33,502 bases of DNA from CAZKSN01 sp964555585 (GTDB lineage Bacteria; Bacillota_I; Bacilli_A; RF39; UBA660). Positions within the stretch are counted from its first letter, which is position 1, and each line of letters starts with the position of its first letter. The stretch lies in the NCBI GenBank assembly GCA_964555585.1, contig CAZKSN010000010.1:1-33502 (forward strand), in the 5' to 3' direction. Under the pieces are notes generated by a model that saw nothing but the letters and a program-made list of their open reading frames with translations, searched no databases and was not told the DNA's origin. Shown here in pieces: positions 15,888 to 23,700 of this stretch. The translations under genes and the position numbers were made by a program.

Positions 15888-17021
15888 TTGTCAAAAATTT
15901 TTAACATTGAAATTGATGATAAAATTAATGAGCAGACTGAATTATTTATGCAGAAGATGAATTCTGAGATGTATTACAAATCAGAACTTGCAAGTAATTC
16001 AATTTCTTTTGACTGGGTAAGTGAACTTGAATTTGCATTTCCATATATAGATAACATAATAAGAAATCCTAAATTAACTCTCATTAATGAATCAGATGTT
16101 GTTAAAATAGAGAAGGCAAGAAAAATAAGTGTAGAAAGTGTTAAAGACTTATCCAAACATACGCACTATATTGAAAAGATTGATCCAGAAACTAATGAAG
16201 TGCATCCATCAAAGATATTGATACTCCGTCGTGAAGAAACGTTTAATACTTATGAAAATAGGTTTATCTATACTCTTATAACAAACTTGATAAGATTTGT
16301 CATGAAAAAGGAATCTTTATTAGAAAATGTAGATGCTAAAAGTGATAAGCATCTGGAATATGCAGCTTCTACAAATACAGGTAATGAGAGAATAAATATA
16401 GAACTGAAAATCAGTTCCAAGGAATTACCTAATGGAAATAATCAGAATGATTTTGCTAAAGAATTGGAGGATATGAAAAGAAGAGTTTCCAGATTGAAAG
16501 ATTATATAGTGAGCTGGAAAAGAAGTGAATTTATGACATCACTGGATAAAGCACATGCCGCATTTGTAATACCTCCAATAAAGAAGACTAATATGATTTT
16601 AAAGAATCCTAATTTTCAGATTGCAATGAAACTCTGGGTATATCTTCAGTCTTATGATAACGATGATATAGAAAATTCAAAAACAGCTATAGATACTTCC
16701 GGGGATGATGTTCTAAGAGGTATACTTGATAATTCATTTTTAATAGATTACTTTGTTTTCAGTTCAATAAATTCATCTAAGAAAATCCAAAGGGATACAT
16801 TAAATAAATATGCAGTTATAATGGTGAGACAGCAGATTCAGAAACTTATTTCATTATTAATGAGTAACGGAATCAATATAACTGATGAAGAAATACTGAA
16901 AATGATTTCCAATGAGATAAAGAGTGAAAAGAATAAAATGGAAGTTGGAAGCGAAGATATTAAAAAGAAATTTAAATCTGCAATGGATGAATATTTAGAA
17001 AGGATACAGAATTGTTTGTAG
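15888..17021 (+). CDS. DUF2357-like partner of the AAA+ ATPase
   Basis: 377 residues from TTG 15888, which lies 6 bases after AGGAGTGA (15874-15881). The segment KILILRREETFNTYENRFIY (109-128) matches the central ENRF signature of DUF2357/McrC-like proteins that pair with McrB-type ATPases (family knowledge). No signal peptide, membrane segment or PD-(D/E)xK nuclease motif is visible, so it looks cytoplasmic and without cutting activity. It is mostly helical, with LEDMKRRVSRLKDYIVSWKR (about 187-206) in the middle. It lies in one operon with the ATPase and with the SipW gene 10 bases downstream. Probably an adaptor or stimulator of the ATPase. Confidence 0.7.
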   Translation: MSKIFNIEIDDKINEQTELFMQKMNSEMYYKSELASNSISFDWVSELEFAFPYIDNIIRNPKLTLINESDVVKIEKARKISVESVKDLSKHTHYIEKIDPETNEVHPSKILILRREETFNTYENRFIYTLITNLIRFVMKKESLLENVDAKSDKHLEYAASTNTGNERINIELKISSKELPNGNNQNDFAKELEDMKRRVSRLKDYIVSWKRSEFMTSLDKAHAAFVIPPIKKTNMILKNPNFQIAMKLWVYLQSYDNDDIENSKTAIDTSGDDVLRGILDNSFLIDYFVFSSINSSKKIQRDTLNKYAVIMVRQQIQKLISLLMSNGINITDEEILKMISNEIKSEKNKMEVGSEDIKKKFKSAMDEYLERIQNCL

Positions 17022-17031
17022 GTGAATATGT

Positions 17032-17631
17032 ATGAAAAAAATTAAGGAATTATTAAATAAGAAATGGATGAAGGTGGCAAAAACAGTTTTTAAAATATTT
17101 GTAACTATTATATTGGTGGCTTTTATAATAGTGGTATGTCTGCAAAGATTCAGCAACAATAAAATTTCATTCTATAAATATAGAATGTTCACAGTAATTT
17201 CCGGTAGTATGGAACCAGTCTACAGTATTGGAGATGTATTGATTTCCAAAGATGTTAATCCGTCAACAATAAAAGTAGGAGATGTAATCAGCTACCAGGG
17301 TGTAAGCGGAGACTTTAAGGATAAGGTAATAACCCACCAGGTTACAAGAGTTGTTACAGATGAATATGGAAAATATTACTTTCATGCTAAGGGAACTGCA
17401 AACTTGGTTGAAGATCCCATAGTGTCAGAAGATCAGGTATATGGAGTAGTAATATACAGATCAAGAATATTATCACTTATTTATAGAATAGTAAGTACCA
17501 ATATAGGATTTTATTTATTTATAATTATTCCTTTAATATTTATAATAGGTTCTGAAATAGTGAATGCTTTATTACATAAAGAAGAACAGAGAAGAAAAGA
17601 ATTAAAAGAAAGAAAAGAAGAGAAAGAATAA
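17032..17631 (+). CDS. sipW: SipW-type signal peptidase I
   Basis: 199 residues, normal length for the family. Membrane segment about 17-37; catalytic Ser59 in VISGSMEPVYSIGD; VGDVISYQ; His102 in VITHQVTRV; AKGTANLVEDP with the conserved acidic pair (127-128); VYGVV; and a C-terminal membrane helix (about 158-177) followed by a charged cytoplasmic tail. All Ser-His catalytic features of SipW/ER-type peptidases are present. SipW enzymes cleave the signal sequences of TasA-like fibre proteins (established for Bacillus), and several such proteins are encoded around it. Ribosome site TAGGTGA (17019-17025) overlaps the previous stop. It is the most likely processing enzyme of the locus; the fusion at 12385 may serve other substrates. 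Confidence 0.9.
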   Translation: MKKIKELLNKKWMKVAKTVFKIFVTIILVAFIIVVCLQRFSNNKISFYKYRMFTVISGSMEPVYSIGDVLISKDVNPSTIKVGDVISYQGVSGDFKDKVITHQVTRVVTDEYGKYYFHAKGTANLVEDPIVSEDQVYGVVIYRSRILSLIYRIVSTNIGFYLFIIIPLIFIIGSEIVNALLHKEEQRRKELKERKEEKE

Positions 17632-17659
17632 TAAAATAATTGGAGGCGAGGTGATATAA

Positions 17660-18886
17660 ATGAAACGCAGATTTAAGTTTTACTTAAAATTGAATTTAAT
17701 GTCTGTTGTTTTCATAATAGTTTCATTTATATCAGTAACACTTGCCTGGTTTGCCTATAGTGGATTGAGTAAAGTATCTACAGATATAGGAGTAAAAGCC
17801 TGGTATATTGAATTGAAGAAAGATGGAGAAACGGTATCAAATGATATAGTAATCTCTTTGGATGATATATATCCGGGAATGGAGACGGTAGATGAATTGG
17901 TGACAATAAACAACCTGGGAGATTCAAATGCCACAATAAGATATTCAATCTCATCAGCAAGAATATTGGACGATCCGGAAGATGAATATATAGTTGATGA
18001 TGTAATTTATACTTCAGATCAAGTTGAAGATATTCTTTCACATGATTATCCATTTCATATAAATATCAGCTTATCAAAAAGATATGCACTTGAAAAAACT
18101 GGACAAAGTACATTTGAGGTATCTGTTTCTTGGCCTCTTGATTCATTAGATGATGAACTTGACAGTATTTGGGGAACTGATGCTTATAATTTTAGACAGA
18201 GTGAGGAATCACAACTACTACAGAATCCCGATTATCAGATTAGACCATCTATTCAAGTAGTACTGAGAGTAACTGCAGAACAATATTTAGAAGAAGAAGA
18301 TTCTTCAAGTGATCCTAACTATAATCTTGGAGATTCTGTACTTTATGATGTAGTAAACAATACAACTTGTCCTACAGTAAGTTCAACATGTTTAGAAACT
18401 AATATAATAGATATAAATAATACTCTGGGAGATGAAACAGTAACTTTACTTCCAAATCCAAATACAATATATATTTCAGATACATATACAAACTATTCAT
18501 CAGCACTGGCTTCTCTTACTTCAACCTGGACAGTTACTTCAAGAGCATTGGAGGTATCTGACATCTTAAACATAGTATCAAGAGATATAACAGATTCACT
18601 TTTAATAAGAGGCGGAGTCTCAGATTCAATAATTGGAAATTTAACGTATAACAATAGATTAGTTACGGAGTTAAATAAAGCAATTATATCTAGTGGTTAT
18701 TATAAATATATAAATGAAAAATTTGATTATTTAACAGCATCTAACTGTTTTTGGACAAGTACAAATTATGATACAACAAACGGGTTTGCAATAAATTCAA
18801 TAGATACAATATATTCAAAGATATATCCAGAACAAAAAAATATATCATGTAATATAGTACCAGTAATTATAGTAGATAAATTCTAA
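17660..18886 (+). CDS. SipW-type signal peptide, TasA-like surface protein
   Basis: 408 residues. A basic start (MKRRFKFYLKLN) and hydrophobic segment (about 13-30) lead to SVTLAWFAYSGLSKVSTDIG, a SipW-dependent signal layout with the same AWF found in 906, 2386 and 3990. The next part, SLDDIYPGMETVDELVTINN, carries the PGM/PGD...V.I.N feature of TasA-like domains, and SNATIRYSISSA follows. Two short cysteine pairs occur (TTCPTVSSTCLE and NCFW/SCNI). It does not carry the EGQD motif, so it forms a different subgroup. Two ribosome sites precede it (GGAGG and AGGTGAT). It is last in the operon and adjacent to sipW, the usual position of a main substrate. Confidence 0.75.
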   Translation: MKRRFKFYLKLNLMSVVFIIVSFISVTLAWFAYSGLSKVSTDIGVKAWYIELKKDGETVSNDIVISLDDIYPGMETVDELVTINNLGDSNATIRYSISSARILDDPEDEYIVDDVIYTSDQVEDILSHDYPFHINISLSKRYALEKTGQSTFEVSVSWPLDSLDDELDSIWGTDAYNFRQSEESQLLQNPDYQIRPSIQVVLRVTAEQYLEEEDSSSDPNYNLGDSVLYDVVNNTTCPTVSSTCLETNIIDINNTLGDETVTLLPNPNTIYISDTYTNYSSALASLTSTWTVTSRALEVSDILNIVSRDITDSLLIRGGVSDSIIGNLTYNNRLVTELNKAIISSGYYKYINEKFDYLTASNCFWTSTNYDTTNGFAINSIDTIYSKIYPEQKNISCNIVPVIIVDKF

Positions 18887-18887
18887 T

Positions 18888-18920
18888 AAAAAAATATGAT
18901 AATTTTTATCATATTTTTTT
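18888..18920. terminator. Bidirectional terminator
   Basis: A 15-bp stem, AAAAAAATATGATAA (18888-18902) with TTATCATATTTTTTT (18906-18920), loop TTT. It terminates the plus-strand operon and the converging minus-strand operon, whose last codons lie inside it. Confidence 0.8.
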
Positions 18921-19463
18921 AATAATATATATCCATCCGGGTTGCCAAGCTTTATTTTTACGCCAGTCTTCACCAATTGATTGCTTCCATGTTTTTCCTT
19001 CTGTAATTACCTGAAAAGCAAACTGAGGCGCTCTATGAGCTACAACAGCTATATGTTTTCCATCATAGTTTTCTAACAAGTAGTTACAAAATTCTCTTAC
19101 TCTAATTTCAACATCTTTTAAACATTCTCCATTAGGAAAAGGAATATCAATGTGATCTTCGTATATTACCAATGATTTATCTTTACCATTTAAATCACCA
19201 TAATTACATTCTCTTAATCTTTCATCCATTATAATTTCTTTGTTATTTTCAAAGGTTAATTTTGCAGACTCAACAGCTCTACTGAAATCTGAAGAAAAAA
19301 CTAAATCATAATCATTTATATTAATTTGACTTTTAAGAAGTATTCCTTGCTCTATACCTTTTTCAGATAATTCTGCAGGTTTACCCATTAGCCAGCCAGT
19401 TGATTTACCTTCTAAATTATCATTAGTTGTTCCATGAACAAAATAAGTTACTTTAACAGACAT
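18909..19463 (-). CDS. Histidine-phosphatase-fold protein with altered RHG motif
   Basis: 184 residues of the histidine phosphatase (phosphoglycerate mutase-like) superfamily. The catalytic His10 is in YFVHGTTNDN, so the usual RHG(E/Q) reads VHGT: the arginine that binds phosphate is a valine. Other residues are kept: Arg62 in SSDFSRAVES, Glu85 in RECNYGDLNG and His143 in VVAHRAPQ. It may be a phosphatase with shifted activity. Its ATG overlaps the previous gene's stop by one base (TAATG), so the two are translationally coupled. The substrate is unknown. Neighbouring deaminase and MBL genes suggest small-molecule or nucleotide metabolism (inference). Confidence 0.8.
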   Translation of the reverse strand: MSVKVTYFVHGTTNDNLEGKSTGWLMGKPAELSEKGIEQGILLKSQININDYDLVFSSDFSRAVESAKLTFENNKEIIMDERLRECNYGDLNGKDKSLVIYEDHIDIPFPNGECLKDVEIRVREFCNYLLENYDGKHIAVVAHRAPQFAFQVITEGKTWKQSIGEDWRKNKAWQPGWIYIIKKI

Positions 19464-20053
19464 TATTTTTCTCCTTTTATTGAAAATGGTTTTCCATGTC
19501 CAGGAATGATATAATCAGCTATTTCTAAAAGTTTTTTTCTACTATTTAATAGTGCTTTTTGATCTTTAACATAAGGATCAATCTTTGATAATAAACTTTT
19601 TTTATCTATTTTTTGTACTTCATTATCCCACCACCAGAATACATCGCCAGCTACTATTATATTATTCTTATTAGTGTTTTTAATTAAAATTGACATATGA
19701 AACTGATCATGTCCTGGAGTTGAAATGATTTCAATATTTTTACCTATACTATTATTATGTTCTTTTATTTTGCTATTCATAGAATAGATAGATTCGTTAT
19801 CATAAACTTCTGCATTACCAAACATCCCAACTAACAAACTATGATCTAAATGAGTATGCGTAAGTAAAATTATATTAATATCACCGATATTTAAATTTTC
19901 TTTTTTTAATCTTTCTATTAATAATTGTCTGTTCATACCAGGATCTATTAATATTTTATTCTCTCCATCATCAATCAAAGTAGTAGAACAGCTTGCAAAT
20001 TCTTCACCATTCACTTCTTTTGCATAACCTTCAATTAAAACTTTAATTTTCAT
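19463..20053 (-). CDS. MBL-fold metallo-hydrolase
   Basis: 196 residues. Metal-binding motifs are complete: HTHLDH (66-71), His115 in TPGHDQFH, Asp137 in VAGDVFWW and His186 in IPGHGKPF, so two metals are expected. The product is a small single-domain, cytoplasmic MBL hydrolase, close in layout to MBLAC1-like proteins. No RNase (beta-CASP) domain is present. It is the third gene of the minus-strand operon, between a deaminase and a histidine phosphatase. The substrate cannot be told from sequence. Confidence 0.85.
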   Translation of the reverse strand: MKIKVLIEGYAKEVNGEEFASCSTTLIDDGENKILIDPGMNRQLLIERLKKENLNIGDINIILLTHTHLDHSLLVGMFGNAEVYDNESIYSMNSKIKEHNNSIGKNIEIISTPGHDQFHMSILIKNTNKNNIIVAGDVFWWWDNEVQKIDKKSLLSKIDPYVKDQKALLNSRKKLLEIADYIIPGHGKPFSIKGEK

Positions 20054-20077
20054 ATAAAATTCTCCTAAATAAATATT

Positions 20078-20536
20078 TTATAATTTTTTTGTTAGATAAT
20101 CTGCTTCCCAATCTTTCATTACTTTTATAGCTTCTTCTTTTAATAATCCGGATTTAATTTTAATCTTATTTCCAGTCTTAGAGTTCAATTCATAAATATC
20201 TATATTTATATCAGTATCTAAAATAATATTACTATCCTTAATACTTGCTCCACATACTATATTTGATACATTAGACCACCAAATAGAACCAAAACATAGA
20301 AAACATGGTTCACAGGAAGAATAGATAGTTGTTCCTGTCAAATCAGAAGAACCTATCTTTTTACAGGCTCTTCTTATTGCCAATGTTTCAGCATGTGCAG
20401 TGGGATCATATTCTTCTCCATTTCCACTGCTTGCTTCTCCAATTATTTTATTATCTTTTACTACGACTGCTCCATAAGGAAAAGTTCCTAATCTTGCTAA
20501 TTCAATAGCTCTTTTCATATAATCAATATCATTCAT
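20078..20536 (-). CDS. Cytidine/guanine deaminase-family enzyme
   Basis: 152 residues from the ATG complementary to 20534-20536. GTG 20548 upstream is part of the ribosome site GGTGAT. Zinc site: HAE (48-50) and SSCEPCFLC (73-81), the PCxxC form of the CDA superfamily. The EPC with a following FLCFGSIWW resembles guanine deaminase and tRNA-adenosine deaminase rather than tetrameric cytidine deaminase. Catalytic Glu50 is present. It starts 22 bases after the TasA-like gene with no terminator between, so the two are probably co-transcribed, an unusual pairing of a surface protein with a nucleobase enzyme. Confidence 0.85.
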   Translation of the reverse strand: MNDIDYMKRAIELARLGTFPYGAVVVKDNKIIGEASSGNGEEYDPTAHAETLAIRRACKKIGSSDLTGTTIYSSCEPCFLCFGSIWWSNVSNIVCGASIKDSNIILDTDINIDIYELNSKTGNKIKIKSGLLKEEAIKVMKDWEADYLTKKL

Positions 20537-20557
20537 AAAATCACCCACTTAATTATA

Positions 20558-21190
20558 TTACTCTTCTGAAATTATTTGTTCAAATGAAATACTGGCACTT
20601 ACTGAAAAAGCTGTGTTTTCAGCAGCAGCAGTGTTTCCTACTTCAGTATCTGCTTCATCATTCATTGTTTCATTTTCTCCTTCATACCATTCAAAGTATA
20701 CTCTAACAGTAAATACTCCAAATGCAAAATCAGGAGTCTCATTATCAAACATTAATATATTATTAATTAAATTATTTTCAATCGGAATAACCTCTAAAGG
20801 ATTTCCTTCAACATAAGTACTATCATATATTGAATATCCAGTAGTGTTTAAGTCCAGCATGGTTTCATTGTCAACATCCAAAGTAATAGAGTATTGAAAG
20901 GATACATCAACATTAGAGGGATTTATTACAACATCAAAGTAACCTTCAGAAGAAGGTGCAATTACACCATCAGCAACATATTCATTTTCTTCAATAATAG
21001 GAACGATATCAATAGAAGAACTGGAATTATTGGTTATATCATTTTCATTAACCAATATCTGCCATTTAGCAAATAAAGCATCTACATTGCCTGTAGTGGA
21101 TGCAATATATCTGGAATATGTGCTGCTCATAAAGCATAGACATACTGATAATGACATAAAAGCTATAATAAATCTTACTTTTTTGAGCAT
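20558..21190 (-). CDS. TasA-like exported protein (minus strand)
   Basis: 210 residues. MLKKVRF and hydrophobic 7-21, then MSSTYSRYIASTTGNVDALF, a SipW-type signal followed by AKWQILVNEN, a common opening of TasA/camelysin-like domains. The next part, GVIAPSSEGYFDVVINPSNV, corresponds to the PGS.G.F...V.N segment of this fold. The C-terminal strand SASISFEQI closes the domain. It is shorter than the paralogues of region 1 and has no EGQD motif. Ribosome site AAGGAAAGGGAT lies upstream, with a good promoter (21216-21244). It is the first gene of the minus-strand operon. Export would probably need SipW from the neighbouring operon. Confidence 0.75.
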   Translation of the reverse strand: MLKKVRFIIAFMSLSVCLCFMSSTYSRYIASTTGNVDALFAKWQILVNENDITNNSSSSIDIVPIIEENEYVADGVIAPSSEGYFDVVINPSNVDVSFQYSITLDVDNETMLDLNTTGYSIYDSTYVEGNPLEVIPIENNLINNILMFDNETPDFAFGVFTVRVYFEWYEGENETMNDEADTEVGNTAAAENTAFSVSASISFEQIISEE

Positions 21191-21215
21191 ATAAATCCCT
21201 TTCCTTATATATAAA

Positions 21216-21244
21216 ATTATAGATTTTTTGTATATAATTTACAA
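21216..21244 (-). promoter_or_regulatory. Promoter of the minus-strand operon 21190-18909
   Basis: Read on the minus strand: TTGTAA (21239-21244), 17-bp spacer, TATAAT (21216-21221), located about 25 bases before the ATG at 21190. Confidence 0.65.
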
Positions 21245-21334
21245 ATTTTTTTACGCAAGAATTCTTAAAAAATGTAAAATTTGTGTAAAAAAATATAAAA
21301 ATTATTAAAATATATACTTTTAAAATAATTGTAG

Positions 21335-21340
21335 TATAAT
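21335..21340 (+). promoter_or_regulatory. -10 element TATAAT for the gene at 21370
   Basis: A perfect TATAAT with no clear -35. It is followed by AGGGAGG (21355-21361), 8 bases before the start. Region 21191-21369 otherwise only holds the divergent promoters. Confidence 0.45.
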
Positions 21341-21369
21341 AAAATTATCAAATAAGGGAGGTTTTTAGA

Positions 21370-21963
21370 ATGTATTTGCTGGATGAAAAAAATAAAGATA
21401 AAATAATTGGATATGATGTAATATTTCCAAATAAAACTCGTAATGTAGTGGCTACAGAATTATATCAGTTAATGAGCAATAAAAATTTAATGGCTGATAT
21501 CACAGCTTTTACAATTGCTTTTATATGGAATAATTCTCCACATAGCTGGGGTCTCGCAAAAGGATATTCAGAAGAAGAAATATATGTTCGTGAAACAGCT
21601 GAAAAGATTGATACAGGTAATCTATATTTTATGTTCAGGAAGATAAAGGATATGGGAATAGAAAAATTAAATGAATTATATTCTTACCTGGCTACAAATC
21701 CTAAAATTATGGATTCCTTTTTTAAAGCTACTTATCCTGATATAGCTCACTTTTCATCTGTATTTCCATTGGCGGAGCTTACTCCAAGTAAGAATAATGA
21801 TTATTTTCCTAATGTCTTATCCATTAATGATGCATTAAACAATAGATATAATTTCTGTTCTGATGAATCTGACATTGAAGTTATAAAGGAAATAATTGAT
21901 GCAGCGGAAAATAATAATGATGTACTGAGAAGATTAAAATTAGAACCTAATATTAGAAAATAA
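21370..21963 (+). CDS. Hypothetical cytoplasmic protein, 197 residues
   Basis: I do not recognise a family. The protein has no signal peptide, no membrane segment and no catalytic motif I can name. It is mostly helical, with tryptophan-containing segments (FIWNNSPHSWGLAKGYSEEE at about 51-70) and a conserved-looking TNPKIMDSFFKATYPDIAHF (about 109-128). A strong ribosome site (AGGGAGG) and its own terminator make it a single-gene unit. Codon use is like the surface-locus genes, not like the AT-extreme DUF262 gene to the right, so it probably belongs to the host chromosome left of the insertion. Confidence 0.6.
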   Translation: MYLLDEKNKDKIIGYDVIFPNKTRNVVATELYQLMSNKNLMADITAFTIAFIWNNSPHSWGLAKGYSEEEIYVRETAEKIDTGNLYFMFRKIKDMGIEKLNELYSYLATNPKIMDSFFKATYPDIAHFSSVFPLAELTPSKNNDYFPNVLSINDALNNRYNFCSDESDIEVIKEIIDAAENNNDVLRRLKLEPNIRK

Positions 21964-21969
21964 CAATTA

Positions 21970-21998
21970 AAAAAGAATACTGAAAAGTGTTCTTTTTT
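21970..21998 (+). terminator. Rho-independent terminator
   Basis: AAAAAGAATAC (21970-21980) / GTGTTCTTTTT (21987-21997) with one G-U pair, loop TGAAAA, followed by a T-rich tract. Confidence 0.75.
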
Positions 21999-22046
21999 CA
22001 TTTTTTTATAATTTAAAAATACAATTAATTATAAAGGTGATTTTAT

Positions 22047-22148
22047 ATGAAAATAATAGAGATATTTGATGATAATGGAAAAATCTTAAATGATTTATTA
22101 GAAGAATATATTTTAATAAAATTAAAAAACTTGAATATAGATGAATGA
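22047..22148 (+). CDS. 33-residue ORF coupled to the recombinase
   Basis: ATG 22047 follows AAAGGTGAT (22033-22041) at 5 bases and runs 33 codons (MKIIEIFDDNGKILNDLLEE ... NLNIDE). It overlaps the recombinase ATG (22141) by 8 bases. The recombinase has no good ribosome site of its own, so this ORF probably supplies translational coupling. Short acidic proteins with an IFDDNGK-like start are often found just before serine recombinases in Bacillota; I recall this as a trend and cannot check it. Confidence 0.6.
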   Translation: MKIIEIFDDNGKILNDLLEEYILIKLKNLNIDE

Positions 22149-23643
22149 TTATAGATTTGGTTCTTATTTAAGGCTTTCCAAAGAAGATGAAAATAAACAA
22201 TATAAGAGAGAAAATGAAAGTGAAAGTATTATCAATCAAAGAAGTCTTATAATAAACTATACAAAAGATAATAATTTTAATTTGATCAAAGAATATGTGG
22301 ATGATGGATATTCAGGCACTACCTTTGATGACAGACCTGCCTTTCAGCGTATGTTAAGTGATATAGAGAATGGAGTAATAAATGCAGTAATTACAAAAGA
22401 TCTTTCAAGATTGGGAAGAGATTATATTCAAAGCGGCTATTATTTGGAAAAATATTTTCCATTGAAAAAAGTCAGATATGTTTCCATATTGGATAATATA
22501 GATACTTTCCTGGATAATGCCAGTAATGACATAGCGCCTTTTAAAGCGCTGTTTAATGATATGACATCAAAAGATACTTCAAAAAAAATAAGAGCAATAC
22601 TTAAAGATAAAAAAAGAAAAGGTTTATTTTTAGGCAGTGAAGCTCCATATGGTTATCTGAAAGATCCGGCAAATAAACATCATCTCATACCGAATTCAGA
22701 AACTTCTATAACAGTTAAGAGAATATTTAGCTTAGCTTTATCCGGTAAAGGTCTAACAGATATAGCAGCTATTTTAAATAATGAAGGTATTAAGACACCC
22801 TTAGCATATAAAAAAAGAAAACAGGTATATATATGGACTAACAGTACAGTAAATCATATTCTAAATAATAGAGTATACACAGGAGACTTAGTTCAAAATG
22901 TTCAAAATAAATTAAATTATAAATCAAAGAAAAAAATTATATTAGATAAAAAAGATTGGATAACAGTGAAGAATACTCATGAGCCATTGATAACCAAAGA
23001 GGAGTATAATATTATTCAGAACAGTCCAAATAGAAGAAGAAAACCTATTAAAAGAAGAGAAAAGCTGTTATTTGAAAATTTGATTTATTGCAAGGAATGT
23101 GGTTCAACTTTAGGAGTTCATTATAATAAAAGGCAAAACAGCTGGAGCTTAAACTGCAATAAATATTCAAGAAGTCCAAGATTAAAACTATGTTGTCCAC
23201 ATTTCATACCATACAATAAATTTGAAGAAGCAGTTCTAAATAAAGTAAAAGAGACATTCAAAAAACATTATAAAGAAATAGATATTAATAAAATAATAGA
23301 TAAACTAAATAAAAGTAATAACAATACAATAAAAGAAAAGCAAACTATGCAAAATAAAATAAATGAATTAAACTATAAAACAGATTTACTATATAATGAT
23401 AGATTAAATAATATTATTTCATTAGATATATATATAAAATTATCAAGTGAAGTTCAAAAAGAAATAAATATATTAAAACAAAAATTGAACAACAAAAAAG
23501 AAAATAATACAATAGATTATAAATCCATTATTTTTAACTTAGTTAATATTGATAATCCTTCAAGAGAATTATTATTTTATTTTATTAAGAAAATAGAAGT
23601 GGATAGAAATAGAATAATTCTTATTTATTATTATTTTCAATAA
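22141..23643 (+). CDS. Large serine recombinase
   Basis: 500 residues in three parts. The N-terminal resolvase domain (about 5-150) has Tyr9, Arg11 and the catalytic Ser13 in SYLRLSKED, plus the active-site segment ITKDLSRLGRDY (84-95). A recombinase domain (about 165-290) follows, with APYGYLKDP and a zinc ribbon made of CKEC (317-320), Cys339 and CC (351-352), then a coiled coil (about 385-460). This is the layout of large serine integrases that move phage, ICE or small islands (family knowledge). The length is complete and no key residue is missing. It starts an apparent insertion that continues with the DUF262 gene. Confidence 0.92.
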   Translation: MNDYRFGSYLRLSKEDENKQYKRENESESIINQRSLIINYTKDNNFNLIKEYVDDGYSGTTFDDRPAFQRMLSDIENGVINAVITKDLSRLGRDYIQSGYYLEKYFPLKKVRYVSILDNIDTFLDNASNDIAPFKALFNDMTSKDTSKKIRAILKDKKRKGLFLGSEAPYGYLKDPANKHHLIPNSETSITVKRIFSLALSGKGLTDIAAILNNEGIKTPLAYKKRKQVYIWTNSTVNHILNNRVYTGDLVQNVQNKLNYKSKKKIILDKKDWITVKNTHEPLITKEEYNIIQNSPNRRRKPIKRREKLLFENLIYCKECGSTLGVHYNKRQNSWSLNCNKYSRSPRLKLCCPHFIPYNKFEEAVLNKVKETFKKHYKEIDINKIIDKLNKSNNNTIKEKQTMQNKINELNYKTDLLYNDRLNNIISLDIYIKLSSEVQKEINILKQKLNNKKENNTIDYKSIIFNLVNIDNPSRELLFYFIKKIEVDRNRIILIYYYFQ

Positions 23644-23658
23644 ATTATGATATAATTT

Positions 23659-23667
23659 TGTTATAAT
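23659..23667 (+). promoter_or_regulatory. Extended -10 promoter (TGTTATAAT) of the DUF262 gene
   Basis: TGTTATAAT is identical to the extended -10 at 6887-6895. It is followed by AAAGGAG (23689-23695) and ATG 23701. No -35 is clear. Confidence 0.5.
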
Positions 23668-23700
23668 GTCAAAAAAATTATAATAATTAAAGGAGTTATA

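Noticed and set aside
14322..17021. Reading the AAA+/DUF2357-like pair as a McrBC restriction system
   Set aside because: No nuclease motif or DNA-binding domain is visible, the ATPase has a membrane anchor, and the neighbours are signal peptidases.
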